From the NCBI RefSeq assembly GCF_009789675.1, contig NZ_CP046913.1, positions 868,001 to 932,000 on the forward strand: a DNA stretch of 64,000 nt, read 5' to 3'. The notes beneath the pieces were generated by a model. That model made no database searches and was not told where the DNA came from. It worked only from the letters and a program-made list of their open reading frames with translations. Origin of the DNA: Paraburkholderia acidisoli. GTDB lineage: Bacteria > Pseudomonadota > Gammaproteobacteria > Burkholderiales > Burkholderiaceae. The translations under genes and the position numbers were made by a program. Positions 53,725 through 62,871 of the stretch are shown piece by piece (positions within the stretch are counted from its first letter, which is position 1; every line of letters starts with the position of its first letter).

Positions 53725-53740
53725 CTCGTGGCGTGGCGAT

Positions 53741-54172
53741 TCAGCCCGCCGGTTGCTCCAGCGGCGGCGCCGAGACCATCCACGGCACGCCGAACTTGTC
53801 GGTCAGCATGCCGAAGCCCGGCGACCAGAACGTTTTCTGGAACGGCATGGTGACCTGCGCGCCTTGCGAGAGCGCCTGAAAGTAGCGCTCGGCCGTGGCC
53901 TGATCGGGCGCCGTGAGCGAGACGCCGAAGCCTTCGAACTTCTTGTTCGGGCTCATGCAGCCGCCGTCCGACACCATGAATTGCGCGTCGCCGACCTGGA
54001 TCGTCGCGTGCATGATCTTCTCGGCGAGTTCGGGCGCGAGCGGGCGCTGCGGGTCGGGCGGCGCTTCCTTGAAGCGCATCTTGAAGAGCGCCGTCGCGCC
54101 GATCGCTTCGCCGTAGAAGGCGATCGCCTCTTCGCAGTCGCCGTCGTAGAACAGATAGGGCTGAATGAGCAT
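53741..54172 (-). CDS. PhnB-like VOC-family protein
   Basis: The 143-residue protein has the glyoxalase/VOC fold of the PhnB (3-demethylubiquinone methyltransferase-like) group. It begins with Y-L-F-Y-D-G-D-C-E-E-A-I-A-F-Y and has S-D-G-G and G-V-P-W-M-V near the end. The metal histidine common in VOC enzymes appears only in H-A-T-I-Q-V. The reaction is unknown. AAGGAA precedes the ATG. Confidence 0.9.
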   Translation of the reverse strand: MLIQPYLFYDGDCEEAIAFYGEAIGATALFKMRFKEAPPDPQRPLAPELAEKIMHATIQVGDAQFMVSDGGCMSPNKKFEGFGVSLTAPDQATAERYFQALSQGAQVTMPFQKTFWSPGFGMLTDKFGVPWMVSAPPLEQPAG

Positions 54173-54537
54173 GGTGGTTCCTTGCGGACTGAACGCGGCC
54201 CGGTGCGCGAGGCGGCCGGGGCCTGAAAGCGCGGCCGGGGACAGGACGAACGGCCGCTGCCCTGATTCTAGGCGTGCGCGCGCGCACCACCGAGCCGTAC
54301 GTGGCCAGGGTTTGCGAGAGCGCAGATGGGAACGGACGTTGCAGAGGCGCGGCGGGGCGAATCGAGGGGGAAATCCCGCGCGCTCGCCAGGCGCAAAGCG
54401 CGCATTTCGTCGATAAAGCGCGCGAGAGGAGCGTGCCCAAATAACAACGCGCTCGCCACCGCTGAGGGTGGGCGAGCGCGTGATCGGGAGGCGCCGGGTA
54501 TGGCGCAGGCCGGGCGCAGGCCGGGCGCGGGCTGCGC
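54173..54537. other. Intergenic region with talB terminator
   Basis: These 365 bases lie between the PhnB-like start and the talB stop. No gene is recognised. It holds the talB terminator hairpin and must contain the PhnB-like promoter. Confidence 0.55.
54447..54481 (-). terminator. talB terminator
   Basis: An 11-bp perfect stem (54447-54457 with 54471-54481) is extended by ACC/GGT pairing. A T-rich stretch follows on the minus strand. Confidence 0.85.
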
Positions 54538-55497
54538 TTACTTCGCGCGCAGTTCCTCGATCATCTTTTCGAGCTTGATCGCGTCGGCGGCAAACGCGCG
54601 GATGCCTTCCGCGAGCTTTTCGGTCGCCATGGCGTCGTCGTTGAGCTGGAAGCGGAAGCTCGACTCGTCGACGCTCACGCGTTCGATCGACTCGTTCTTG
54701 AACGCTTCCGGCGAGAGCTTGCGCTCGACCTTCTCGCTGCTGTCGTGGAGCTTTTGCAGCAGGTCGGGGCTGATCGTCAGCAGGTCGCAGCCGGCCAGTT
54801 CGACGATCTGGCTCGTGTTGCGGAAGCTCGCGCCCATCACCTCGGTCTTGTAGCCGAACTTCTTGTAGTACGCGTAGATCTTGCGCACCGACTGCACGCC
54901 CGGATCGTTGGCGCCGCCGTCCTTCGCGTCGTCCCAGTCGGCGCCCTTGGCCTTCTTGTACCAGTCGTAGATGCGGCCGACGAACGGCGAGATCAGCTGC
55001 GCGCCCGCTTCGGCGCACGCGGCGGCCTGGGCGAGCGAGAACAGCAGCGTCATGTTGCAGTGGATGCCTTCCTTTTGCAGCGATTCCGCCGCGCGGATGC
55101 CCTCCCACGTGGACGCGAGCTTGATGAGCACGCGCTCGCGGCCGATGCCGGCCTGCTTGTAAAGGTCGATGATGTGATGCGCTTTTTCGATCGAACGCTT
55201 CGTGTCGAACGAGAGGCGCGCGTCGACTTCGGTCGAGACGCGGCCCGGAATGATCTTGAGGATTTCGGTGCCGAACGCGATCAGCAGGTGGTCGATGATC
55301 GACTCGAGCGACTCGCTCTTGTGATCGCGCACGGTTTTTTCGAGCAGCGGGCGGTATTCGGCCTTTTGCACGGCCTTCAGGATCAGCGACGGGTTGGTCG
55401 TGGCGTCCTGCGGCTTGTACTGCACGAATTGCTGGAAGTCGCCCGTGTCGGCGACGACGGTGGTGTACTGCTTGAGCTGGTCGAGTGCGGTAGTCAT
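54538..55497 (-). CDS. talB: Transaldolase
   Basis: The 319-residue TIM-barrel enzyme of the non-oxidative pentose phosphate pathway has Schiff-base lysine K126 in V-L-I-K-L-A-S-T-W and aspartate D17. It exchanges dihydroxyacetone units between sedoheptulose-7-phosphate and glyceraldehyde-3-phosphate. The length matches the TalB class. AAGG precedes the ATG. It is monocistronic. Confidence 0.96.
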   Translation of the reverse strand: MTTALDQLKQYTTVVADTGDFQQFVQYKPQDATTNPSLILKAVQKAEYRPLLEKTVRDHKSESLESIIDHLLIAFGTEILKIIPGRVSTEVDARLSFDTKRSIEKAHHIIDLYKQAGIGRERVLIKLASTWEGIRAAESLQKEGIHCNMTLLFSLAQAAACAEAGAQLISPFVGRIYDWYKKAKGADWDDAKDGGANDPGVQSVRKIYAYYKKFGYKTEVMGASFRNTSQIVELAGCDLLTISPDLLQKLHDSSEKVERKLSPEAFKNESIERVSVDESSFRFQLNDDAMATEKLAEGIRAFAADAIKLEKMIEELRAK

Positions 55498-55869
55498 GTC
55501 AGGCCTTGTGGGCGCGTGCGCGCCGGTGTCGGTGAGTGTGGAACGGCCGTCGCGCTCAAATCACCGTCCGCCGGGATCTCCCGGAGCGGAGCAGCATGGG
55601 TGCGACGGGCGAAACGAAACGCGCGCTGCGAGACCGCCGCGGGCCGGAACGCGCGCTGGGCGGCCGGCCAGGCGGCGCCGCGCGGCTCAATGTGGCGGGC
55701 GACGCGCGGCTCACTTCGTCATTTTATGGCGGATCGCCCCGGCTTGCGACGACGCGGGCACGAAGCTCGCAGACGGCTTACGGCGGGCTTGGCGCGCGGC
55801 CTTGTTGCAGTGCCGCAGGCCGCGTGCCACGTGCACTGCGCTCGCCGCTCGCCGCGCGGGAACGGAGCC
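55498..55869. other. Intergenic region, no gene recognised
   Basis: These 372 bases lie between the talB start and the benE stop. Frames crossing it look random and lack ribosome binding sites. It contains the talB promoter, not identified by eye. Confidence 0.5.
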
Positions 55870-57111
55870 TCAGTCGCGCCGCGCGTTCAGCACGATCTGC
55901 GTGATGACGCCCGCAACCAGCCCCCAGAACGCCGCGCCGATCGACAGCAGCGTGAGACCCGAGGCCGTGACCATGAAGGTCACGAGCGCCGCTTCGCGCT
56001 CCTTCGGGTTTTGCATCGCGTTGGTGAGGCCGCTCATGATCGAGCCGAACAGCGCGAGCGCCGCGATCGACACGACCAGCGCCTTCGGAAACGCCGCGAA
56101 CAGCGCCGCGATCGTCGCGCCGAAGGTGCCCGCGATCAGATAGAACACGCCGCACCAGACCGCCGCCATATAGCGCTTCGTGCGGTCTTCGTGCGCGTGC
56201 GGGCCCGTGCAGATGGCCGCCGTGATCGCCGCGAGGTTCACGCCGTGCGAGCCGAACGGCGCGAGCACGAGCGAGGCGAGGCCGGTGGTGGCGATCAGCG
56301 GCGAGGAGGGCGCGATGGTGTGGTCGTAGCCGTCGGCGCGCAGCACCGCAATGCCGGGCACGTTCTGCGAGGCCATCGCCACGACGAACAGCGGAATGCC
56401 GATGCTGACCACGGCCGTGAGCGAGAACGCCGGCATCGTGAACACCGGTTTCGCAACGGCCACGTGGAACTGGCTGAAGTCGAGCAGGCCGAGCGCGGCG
56501 GCCGCCGCGATGCCGATGGCGAGCGTCGCCACGATCGCATAGCGCGGCACGAAGCGCTTCACGATCAGATAGCCGAAGAACATGGTGAGCACGAGCGGCG
56601 TTTGCACCTGCGCCGCGTGAAAAATCTCGATGCCGATCTCGAACAGGATGCCCGCGAGCAGCGCCGCGGCGATGCCGGCGGGAATGCGCTTCATCAGCGT
56701 GTCGAACCAGCCCGTGAGGCCCACGGCCGTGAGCAGCACCGCGCAGACGACATACGCGCCGATCGCCTCCGCATACGGCACGTGCGGCAGCGAGGCGATC
56801 AGCAGCGCCGCGCCCGGCGTGGACCACGCCACCACGATGGGCGCGCGGAACCACATCGAGAGGCCGATGGTGGTCACCGCCATGCCGATAGAGAGCGACC
56901 AGATCCACGAGGAGATTTGCGCGTCGGTGAGATGCGCGGCCTGGCCTGCCTGGAACATCAGCACGAGCGAGCTGGTGTAGCCGGTCATCATCGCGACGAA
57001 ACCGGCCACGATGGTGGCGACCGAGGTGTCGGCGAAGGGCCGCAGCGGTTTCCGTCTGAGGCGCGCGGGCGCCGGGCTCGCGGGCAGGTCGGGGGCGGAA
57101 GGCGCGGTCAT
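55870..57111 (-). CDS. benE: BenE-family benzoate/H+ symporter
   Basis: The 413-residue inner-membrane protein has about 12 TM helices of the BenE family (P-G-A-A-L-L, M-A-S-Q-N-V-P-G and F-G-S-H-G-V-N-L-A-A-I-T-A-A-I-C-T-G). The family imports benzoate with protons. No ben or cat catabolic genes are beside it, so the substrate could differ. The ATG at 57111 follows AGGAG. The family assignment is firm. Confidence 0.9.
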   Translation of the reverse strand: MTAPSAPDLPASPAPARLRRKPLRPFADTSVATIVAGFVAMMTGYTSSLVLMFQAGQAAHLTDAQISSWIWSLSIGMAVTTIGLSMWFRAPIVVAWSTPGAALLIASLPHVPYAEAIGAYVVCAVLLTAVGLTGWFDTLMKRIPAGIAAALLAGILFEIGIEIFHAAQVQTPLVLTMFFGYLIVKRFVPRYAIVATLAIGIAAAAALGLLDFSQFHVAVAKPVFTMPAFSLTAVVSIGIPLFVVAMASQNVPGIAVLRADGYDHTIAPSSPLIATTGLASLVLAPFGSHGVNLAAITAAICTGPHAHEDRTKRYMAAVWCGVFYLIAGTFGATIAALFAAFPKALVVSIAALALFGSIMSGLTNAMQNPKEREAALVTFMVTASGLTLLSIGAAFWGLVAGVITQIVLNARRD

Positions 57112-57259
57112 GCGGGGAATCTCCTGGAGCGGGCTGACAAGGCAAAAGCGCAAAGCGCGCAAAAAACAGCGGTGCAACGATACAACGACTCGGCGCCACG
57201 ACAAAAAGGCGGCGCGTGTTCTACGCGCCGCCGCAAGAAAACGGAACGGGCGCGGGCGG

Positions 57260-58432
57260 CTATTTGCTTAGCGTGCGCATCGCCGTTTCGAGCCCGGCGA
57301 CGGTGAGCGGATACATGCGGTGGCCGAGTATCTCGCGAATGATCGACACCGACTGGCGATACTCCCACAGCCGCTCGGGCTCGGGATTGAGCCACGCGAA
57401 ATGCGGGAACTGGTCGGCGAGGCGCCGCAGCCAGACCGCGCCCGGTTCGGCATTGTTGTACTCGACCGAACCGCCCGCCTGCAAGACTTCGTAGGGACTC
57501 ATGGTCGCGTCGCCGACGAAGATGAGCTTGTAGTCGGGCGTGAACTTGTGCAGCAGGTCCCACGTGGGCGTGCGTTCGGCGTGGCGGCGGCGATTGTTCT
57601 TCCACAGGTAGTCGTACACGCAGTTGTGGAAGTAGTAGAACTCCAGATGCTTGAACTCGGCCTTGGCCGCCGAGAACAGTTCTTCGGTGCGCTTGATGTG
57701 ATCGTCCATCGAGCCGCCCACGTCGAGCAGCATCAGCACTTTCACGTTGTTGTGGCGCTCCGGCACCATCTTGAGATCGAGCCAGCCCGCGTTGGCGGCC
57801 GTGCTGCGGATCGTGTCGTTGAGATCGAGTTCTTCGGCCGCGCCCTCGCGCGCGAAGCGGCGCAAACGGCGCAGCGCGACCTTGATGTTGCGCGTGCCGA
57901 TTTCCACCTGATCGTCGTAGTCGCGGTAGGCGCGCGCGTCCCACACCTTCACGGCGCTGCGTTCGCCGCCTTCGCCGCCGATACGGATGCCTTCCGGGTT
58001 GTAGCCGCCATGCCCGAACGGCGAAGTGCCGCCCGTGCCGATCCACTTGTTGCCGCCTTCGTGGCGCTCCTTTTGCTCGTCGAAGAGTTCCTTCAAGCGA
58101 TCGATGAGCTTGTCGAGGCCGCCCATCGCTTCGATCTGCGCGCGTTGCTCGGGCGTGAAGTCGCGCTCGAGCCGCTTCTTGAGCCAGTCTTCGGGAATCT
58201 CGAACGCAAGCTCCGACTTCTTTTCGATGCCGCGAAAGTACGCGCCGAACGCCTGATCGAAACGATCGAAGTATTGCTCGTCCTTCACGAGCGTCATGCG
58301 CGAGAGCCAGTAGAAGTCGTCGAGCGACGGCGCGATCACGCGCGCCTTGAGCGCCTCGACGAGCGTGAGGTACTCCTTCACCGAAACCGGCAGCTTCGCG
58401 TCGCGCAGCGTGTAGAAGAAGTCGATCAGCAT
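57260..58432 (-). CDS. CoxE-like VWA-domain protein
   Basis: The 390-residue protein has a helical N-terminal half (about 1-215, including a Gly/Glu-rich linker G-H-G-G-Y-N-P-E-G) and a C-terminal von Willebrand A domain. Its MIDAS reads D-V-G-G-S-M, with Gly where Ser is usual in D-x-S-x-S. CoxE proteins pair with MoxR AAA ATPases to activate or load cofactors into target proteins. Here the ATPase gene lies just 28 bases upstream on the same strand. The client protein is not evident. Confidence 0.9.
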   Translation of the reverse strand: MLIDFFYTLRDAKLPVSVKEYLTLVEALKARVIAPSLDDFYWLSRMTLVKDEQYFDRFDQAFGAYFRGIEKKSELAFEIPEDWLKKRLERDFTPEQRAQIEAMGGLDKLIDRLKELFDEQKERHEGGNKWIGTGGTSPFGHGGYNPEGIRIGGEGGERSAVKVWDARAYRDYDDQVEIGTRNIKVALRRLRRFAREGAAEELDLNDTIRSTAANAGWLDLKMVPERHNNVKVLMLLDVGGSMDDHIKRTEELFSAAKAEFKHLEFYYFHNCVYDYLWKNNRRRHAERTPTWDLLHKFTPDYKLIFVGDATMSPYEVLQAGGSVEYNNAEPGAVWLRRLADQFPHFAWLNPEPERLWEYRQSVSIIREILGHRMYPLTVAGLETAMRTLSK

Positions 58433-58460
58433 GCGGAAGTCTCCGTCGGGCGTGCCGCGT

Positions 58461-59312
58461 TCAGCGGTTGTGACGGTTCATGTAGATGAGCCGCTCGAAC
58501 AGCGTCATGTCCTGCTCGTTCTTGAGCAGCGCACCCGCGAGCGGCGGCACGGTCTTCGAGCCGTCGGCGGCGCGCAACGCTTCCGGCGGAATGTCTTCGG
58601 CGAGCAGCAGCTTGAGCCAGTCGAGCAGTTCGGACGTCGAAGGTTTTTTCTTCAGGCCCGCCACGTTGCGCAACTCGAAGAAGCTTTCGAGCGCGGCGCT
58701 GAGCAGTTGCTTGCGGATGCCCGGGTAGTGAACCTCGACAATACGCTGCATCGTGGCCGGGTCGGGGAAGCTGATGTAGTGAAAGAAGCAGCGGCGCAGG
58801 AAGGCGTCGGGCAGTTCCTTCTCGTTGTTCGACGTGATGATGACGAGCGGCCGCTGCTTCGCCTTGACGAGCTGGCGCGTCTCGTACACGTAGAACTCCA
58901 TGCGGTCGAGTTCGCGCAGCAGGTCGTTCGGGAATTCGATGTCGGCCTTGTCGATTTCGTCGATCAGCAGCACGCTCTGCTGCTCCGACTCGAACGCCTG
59001 CCACAGCACGCCCTTGACGATGTAATTGCCGATGTCCTTCACGCGTTCGTCGCCGAGCTGCGAGTCGCGCAGGCGCGAAACCGCGTCGTATTCGTAGAGA
59101 CCTTGCTGCGCTTTCGTGGTGGACTTGATGTGCCACTGCATGAGCGGCATGCCGAGCGCGGCCGCGACTTCCTCGGCGAGCATGGTCTTGCCCGTGCCGG
59201 GCTCGCCCTTGATGAGCAGGGGGCGCTGGAGGGTGACGGCGGCGTTGACCGCGAGCTTGAGGTCGTCGGTGGCGACGTACTGCGAAGAACCTTCGAAACG
59301 CGTGGACGGCAT
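58461..59312 (-). CDS. MoxR-family AAA+ ATPase
   Basis: The 283-residue ATPase has Walker A G-E-P-G-T-G-K-T, Walker B L-L-I-D-E-I-D-K, sensor 1 I-I-T-S-N-N and the arginine finger region L-R-R-C-F-F-H-Y. MoxR ATPases work as chaperones with VWA partners, here the CoxE-like protein encoded next. Frame continuation upstream to 60419 is rejected, as the conserved start is M-P-S-T-R-F and the rest overlaps the cytochrome genes. No CO-dehydrogenase or methanol-dehydrogenase genes are nearby. Confidence 0.92.
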   Translation of the reverse strand: MPSTRFEGSSQYVATDDLKLAVNAAVTLQRPLLIKGEPGTGKTMLAEEVAAALGMPLMQWHIKSTTKAQQGLYEYDAVSRLRDSQLGDERVKDIGNYIVKGVLWQAFESEQQSVLLIDEIDKADIEFPNDLLRELDRMEFYVYETRQLVKAKQRPLVIITSNNEKELPDAFLRRCFFHYISFPDPATMQRIVEVHYPGIRKQLLSAALESFFELRNVAGLKKKPSTSELLDWLKLLLAEDIPPEALRAADGSKTVPPLAGALLKNEQDMTLFERLIYMNRHNR

Positions 59313-59741
59313 GGTGAATCCGCTCGCTTGGAAAAAATCCCAGTATAAGTCAGATGCGGTGGTGCGTCGGGAGGGGCTCGCGTATCGTGACTGCGCGCTG
59401 GAAGGCGGCCGTGCGATCGAGTTGAGGTGAGCTTTTTGCGACCTGCGCGCGCACGTTGTGGGCTCGCCAGGGATGACCCTCATGCGCGCGCCGCGAGTTG
59501 CCGCGAGTGCCCGCCACGCGGGACGAAGCGCGCGCGGCGCGGGTCGCCGGCCCCCCCGAAAACCCCGCCAAAGCCCGCCAGGCGTGGCGCGGCCAATGGA
59601 CGGCCGGCGCGGCGTCGCGGTATACTCGGACCGATTTTTTTCGGCCTGCACGGCGACCCAAAAGTAAAACAGCAGTAATGCGGCGCAGGCCGTGGCCTGC
59701 GGTTTCGGGCGTTCGAATCCCCTCAAGCCAGGTTGGATGCT
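59313..59741. other. Intergenic region before cytochrome genes
   Basis: These 429 bases between divergent operons show no gene. TATACT at about 59621-59626 may be a -10 element for the cytochrome operon. A 7-bp hairpin (59685-59691 with 59694-59700) lies in its leader. Confidence 0.5.
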
Positions 59742-60107
59742 ATGAAAAAAATTGTCGGCAGGCGCGTCGTCATCGGAGCGGTTTCGGTGCTGGCGGGCTT
59801 CGCAGTCTCGGCTCACGCGGACGTCGTGGGCAATGCGAAAGCGGGTCAGGGCAAAGTGGCGATGTGTATCGGCTGTCATGGTATTCCCGACTACCGCACC
59901 GCCTATCCCGAGGTCTATCACGTGCCCATCCTGGGCGGCCAGAACGCCCAGTACATCTCGAACGCGCTGCACGGCTACAAGAAGGGCGACCGCCACTTCG
60001 AGACCATGCACGCCATCGCGACCTCGCTTTCCGACCAGGACATCGCCGACATCGCGGCCTATTACTCGTCGCAAACGGCCGAGTCGAAGAACAATCCCGA
60101 GAAGTAA
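59742..60107 (+). CDS. Small c-type cytochrome
   Basis: The 121-residue periplasmic protein has a signal peptide (about 1-27, ending A-H-A) and one heme-binding C-I-G-C-H. The distal methionine may lie in E-T-M-H. It is class I-like, similar to the small cytochromes passing electrons to terminal oxidases. A TTG at 59733 is in frame but the ATG is preferred. The second cytochrome gene follows after 15 bases. Confidence 0.92.
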   Translation: MKKIVGRRVVIGAVSVLAGFAVSAHADVVGNAKAGQGKVAMCIGCHGIPDYRTAYPEVYHVPILGGQNAQYISNALHGYKKGDRHFETMHAIATSLSDQDIADIAAYYSSQTAESKNNPEK

Positions 60108-60122
60108 CCGGCAGGAGACCTT

Positions 60123-60536
60123 ATGAACAAGCCCCATACGGCTGTGCCTTCGCTTGCCGGTCAATTCTCGCGCGGCAACCTGAAAGTTGCGGGCGCAACC
60201 CTTGCGCTGGCGCTCGCCGCCGCGCTGGCGCCCGCGCGCGCTGAGGCCGCCGACGCCGCGCACGGCAAGGCACTCGCCGACAGCCACAATTGCGCGGCCT
60301 GCCACGGCGCGAATCTCAACAAGCCCGTGAGCCCCGAATATCCGAAGCTCGCGGGCCAGCACTCCGATTACATCTACTGGGCGTTGCGCCAGTACCAGAT
60401 GGGCAACGGCAATCCGCATCTCGGCCGCAACAATCCGATCATGCAGGCGCAGGTGCAGAGCCTGTCGCAGAGCGACATGAAGGACATTGCCGCCTACATC
60501 GAATCGCTCAAGGGCGATCTGATCGACAAGAAATAA
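60123..60536 (+). CDS. Small c-type cytochrome, second of pair
   Basis: The 137-residue periplasmic cytochrome has an extended N-terminus before a hydrophobic signal segment (about 20-40), then C-A-A-C-H and Y-x-x-L-A-G-Q-H. A distal Met may be M-Q-A-Q or Y-Q-M-G. GGAG lies before the ATG. With the first gene it forms a two-gene operon ended by a strong terminator, suggesting a paired electron shuttle. Confidence 0.92.
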   Translation: MNKPHTAVPSLAGQFSRGNLKVAGATLALALAAALAPARAEAADAAHGKALADSHNCAACHGANLNKPVSPEYPKLAGQHSDYIYWALRQYQMGNGNPHLGRNNPIMQAQVQSLSQSDMKDIAAYIESLKGDLIDKK

Positions 60537-60578
60537 AGGCGCGTGCGGCGCGCGTCATGCATGCCGCATCGATACGAC

Positions 60579-60626
60579 AACACCCCGCGCGGGCCGCATG
60601 ACGGCGAGCTGGCGCGGGGTGTTTTT
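60579..60626 (+). terminator. Intrinsic terminator after cytochrome operon
   Basis: Stem 60579-60590 pairs with 60612-60623, followed by TTTTTT. Confidence 0.88.
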
Positions 60627-60651
60627 TCGTCGACGGAAAAACGGCGTAGAT

Positions 60652-61092
60652 TCAGCCGCGATCGCGCGTGGCGCGGCGCTCGATGCGCGCGAGATAGGCG
60701 TCGGTGTCGGGCGGCGTGTTGGTGCGCTGCGCTTCCCAGATGGTTTCGCCGAGGCATTCCATGATCGCGTGCTGCGCGTCGTGCGTCGAACCCATGCGCG
60801 CGGCGAGGCGGTCGTGCGCCGCGCGTATGCCGGGCGGCTGGTCGATCGACAACTGTTCGCTGATCGCGAGATGCATCGACAGATGCAGGAACGGATTGCT
60901 CTGGCCGCGCTCGGGCGAGTAATCCTGCGCGGCGGCGGCCTCGGCGTCGGTCAGCTCCGCGTGATATTCCGGATGCTCGACGATCCAGTCGGCGGCCATG
61001 GCCTCGAGCGGGGTGAGGATTTCGCCCGCGCGCTGCTTGCGCCAGGTCTCGGTGAAAAAGCGACGGACTTCGTCGCGGCTCGGATTGAACAT
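60652..61092 (-). CDS. DUF1841 family protein
   Basis: The 146-residue soluble protein begins M-F-N-P-S-R-D-E-V-R-R-F-F and contains H-P-E-Y-H and N-P-F-L-H-L-S-M-H-L-A-I-x-E-Q, the core of DUF1841. The histidine/glutamate pattern suggests a possible metal site. It is common in beta- and gamma-proteobacteria beside nth, as here. The function is unknown. Confidence 0.9.
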   Translation of the reverse strand: MFNPSRDEVRRFFTETWRKQRAGEILTPLEAMAADWIVEHPEYHAELTDAEAAAAQDYSPERGQSNPFLHLSMHLAISEQLSIDQPPGIRAAHDRLAARMGSTHDAQHAIMECLGETIWEAQRTNTPPDTDAYLARIERRATRDRG

Positions 61093-61243
61093 CGTGATTC
61101 GTATGCCGTTGATGCGCGTGAATCGCGTTCAGGTTTGGGCCTGCGTCGCGATGGAAACCACGCGCGGGAATGCGGGGAGATATCGATTCTACGCCGGGCG
61201 CCGCGCACGCGTTTCAGCGTCCGGCGATCCGGCGGCCCGGCGC

Positions 61244-61888
61244 TCAAAGTTCCGGCGGCGGGGTTTTCGGGCGGAACTCGCACAGCGGCTCGATCACGCA
61301 GTGCCAGCACTCGGGCCGGCGCGCCTTGCACACGTAGCGGCCGTGCAGGATCAGCCAATGGTGCGCGTCCTGCAGGAATGCCTTCGGCGTGAATTTTTCG
61401 AGCGCGATTTCCACCGCGCGCACGTCCTTGCCGGGCGCGAGCCCCGTGCGGTTCGCCACGCGAAAGATATGCGTATCCACGGCGATGGTCGGATGCCCGA
61501 ACGCCGTGTTGAGCACCACGTTCGCCGTTTTGCGCCCCACGCCGGGCAGCGCTTCGAGCGCCTCGCGCGTTTGCGGCACCTCGCCACCGTGCTCGTCGAT
61601 GAGAATGCGGCACGTGGCGATCACGTTCTTCGCCTTCGTGCGGTACAGGCCGATCGTCTTGATGTAATCGGCCACGCCTTCCTCGCCGAGCGCGAGCACC
61701 GTCTGCGGCGTGTTCGCCACGGGAAACATCCGGCGCATGGCCTTGTTCACCGAAACGTCGGTGGCCTGCGCGGAGAGCATCACGGCGATCAGGAGTTCGA
61801 ACGGCGTGCTGAACTCCAGCTCCGTCGTGGGATGCGGATTGATGCTTTGCAGCGTTTCGTAGATGGCGTGGCGCTTGGTGGCGTTCAT
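61244..61888 (-). CDS. nth: Endonuclease III
   Basis: The 214-residue base-excision repair glycosylase/AP lyase removes oxidised pyrimidines. The helix-hairpin-helix L-P-G-V-G-R-K-T-A with catalytic K120, D138 in V-D-T-H and the C-terminal 4Fe-4S ligands (C-x6-C-x2-C-x5-C) all match E. coli Nth, including numbering. Sequence similarity begins at M-N-A-T-K-R, so the longer frame upstream is rejected. Confidence 0.96.
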   Translation of the reverse strand: MNATKRHAIYETLQSINPHPTTELEFSTPFELLIAVMLSAQATDVSVNKAMRRMFPVANTPQTVLALGEEGVADYIKTIGLYRTKAKNVIATCRILIDEHGGEVPQTREALEALPGVGRKTANVVLNTAFGHPTIAVDTHIFRVANRTGLAPGKDVRAVEIALEKFTPKAFLQDAHHWLILHGRYVCKARRPECWHCVIEPLCEFRPKTPPPEL

Positions 61889-61932
61889 GCTCGGTGCGGG
61901 CGGTTTATGTATCGATGGCGTATCGGCAGGCT

Positions 61933-62871
61933 TTACGATGCGTCGTCGCCGGGCGTCTTCGGGGCGGCGTTTGCGTCTGACGAATCCGTCGCCGCGGTCG
62001 GCGTGACCTCCGCGCCCAGACCGAGACGCTTGCGGCGCGCTTCGGCCGCGTCGATCTGCGCCTGCACGTCGGCGCTCACGTTCTGCGTGTTGCGCGGGCC
62101 GGCGCCCTGTTCGGCGAGTTCGGCTTTCTTGCGCCGCGCGCGTTCGAGCGCGGCCTGGATGATCGCTTTCTTCTTCGCTTCGGCGTCGTCGGCGGCGTTC
62201 GCGGGGGGCGCGGCGTTCGCGTTTTGCGAGGCGGCGTCGCGCGCAGGTGCGTCGCCGGCCGAAGCCGGTGCCGAGGGCGCCGCGGCAGTCGACGCAGAAT
62301 CGGCCGCGGCCGGCGCGCTCGTCGCGGCGCGGCGCGCGGCCGCGCGCGCTTCCGCCGCGTGCCGCTCGGCGGCCTGACGCGCGAGTCGGCGGTCGTGGCG
62401 CACGCGCGCCTCGTCGGCCTGCTGTTGGGTCCAGGCGTCCCAGCCGGTGGCGTCGCCCGTCACCGGAATCATCGCGATGCAGTCGACCGGGCAGGGCGCG
62501 ACGCACAGGTCGCAACCCGTGCACTGGTCCGCGACGATCGTGTGCATCTGCTTGGGCGCGCCCACGATCGCATCCACGGGACACGCCTGCATGCACAGCG
62601 TGCAGCCGATGCACGCCTGTTCGTCGATGAACGCGACCGGGCGCGGCCGCTCGACGCCGTTGTCGGGATTGATCGGAATGACGGGCTTGCCGAGCAGATG
62701 CGCGAGGCGCGCAACGCCCTCGGCGCCGCCCGGCGGGCACTGGTTGTAGTTCGCGGTGCCGTTCGCGACCGCTTCGGCGTAGGGCCGGCAGCCGTCATAA
62801 CCGCACTTCGTGCATTGCGTCTGGGGAAGCAGATCTTCGACGCGATCTGCGAGGGTTTTCGGATCGTTCAC
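61933..62871 (-). CDS. rsxB: RsxB/RnfB-like ferredoxin subunit without membrane anchor
   Basis: The 312-residue protein begins at GTG 62871 (AGAAG upstream). It has an RnfB-type cluster site (C20-x2-C23-x4-C28 and C45; C-G-Y-x-G-C-x-P-Y-A-E-A), then two 4Fe-4S ferredoxin motifs (C-I-G-C-T-L-C and C-T-G-C-D-L-C). An Ala-rich, highly charged tail of about 130 residues follows. It lacks the N-terminal membrane helix of full RnfB, and no other rnf/rsx genes are adjacent. It may be a soluble electron donor. nth follows 44 bases downstream, as in E. coli where nth follows the rsx operon. Confidence 0.9.
   Translation of the reverse strand: MNDPKTLADRVEDLLPQTQCTKCGYDGCRPYAEAVANGTANYNQCPPGGAEGVARLAHLLGKPVIPINPDNGVERPRPVAFIDEQACIGCTLCMQACPVDAIVGAPKQMHTIVADQCTGCDLCVAPCPVDCIAMIPVTGDATGWDAWTQQQADEARVRHDRRLARQAAERHAAEARAAARRAATSAPAAADSASTAAAPSAPASAGDAPARDAASQNANAAPPANAADDAEAKKKAIIQAALERARRKKAELAEQGAGPRNTQNVSADVQAQIDAAEARRKRLGLGAEVTPTAATDSSDANAAPKTPGDDAS

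Noticed and set aside
58461..60419. 652-residue version of the MoxR ATPase
   Set aside because: The extra N-terminus crosses the promoter region and runs antisense to the cytochrome genes; conserved sequence starts at 59312.
61244..62740. 498-residue version of endonuclease III
   Set aside because: The upstream part is an out-of-frame reading of rsxB; the real start is at 61888.
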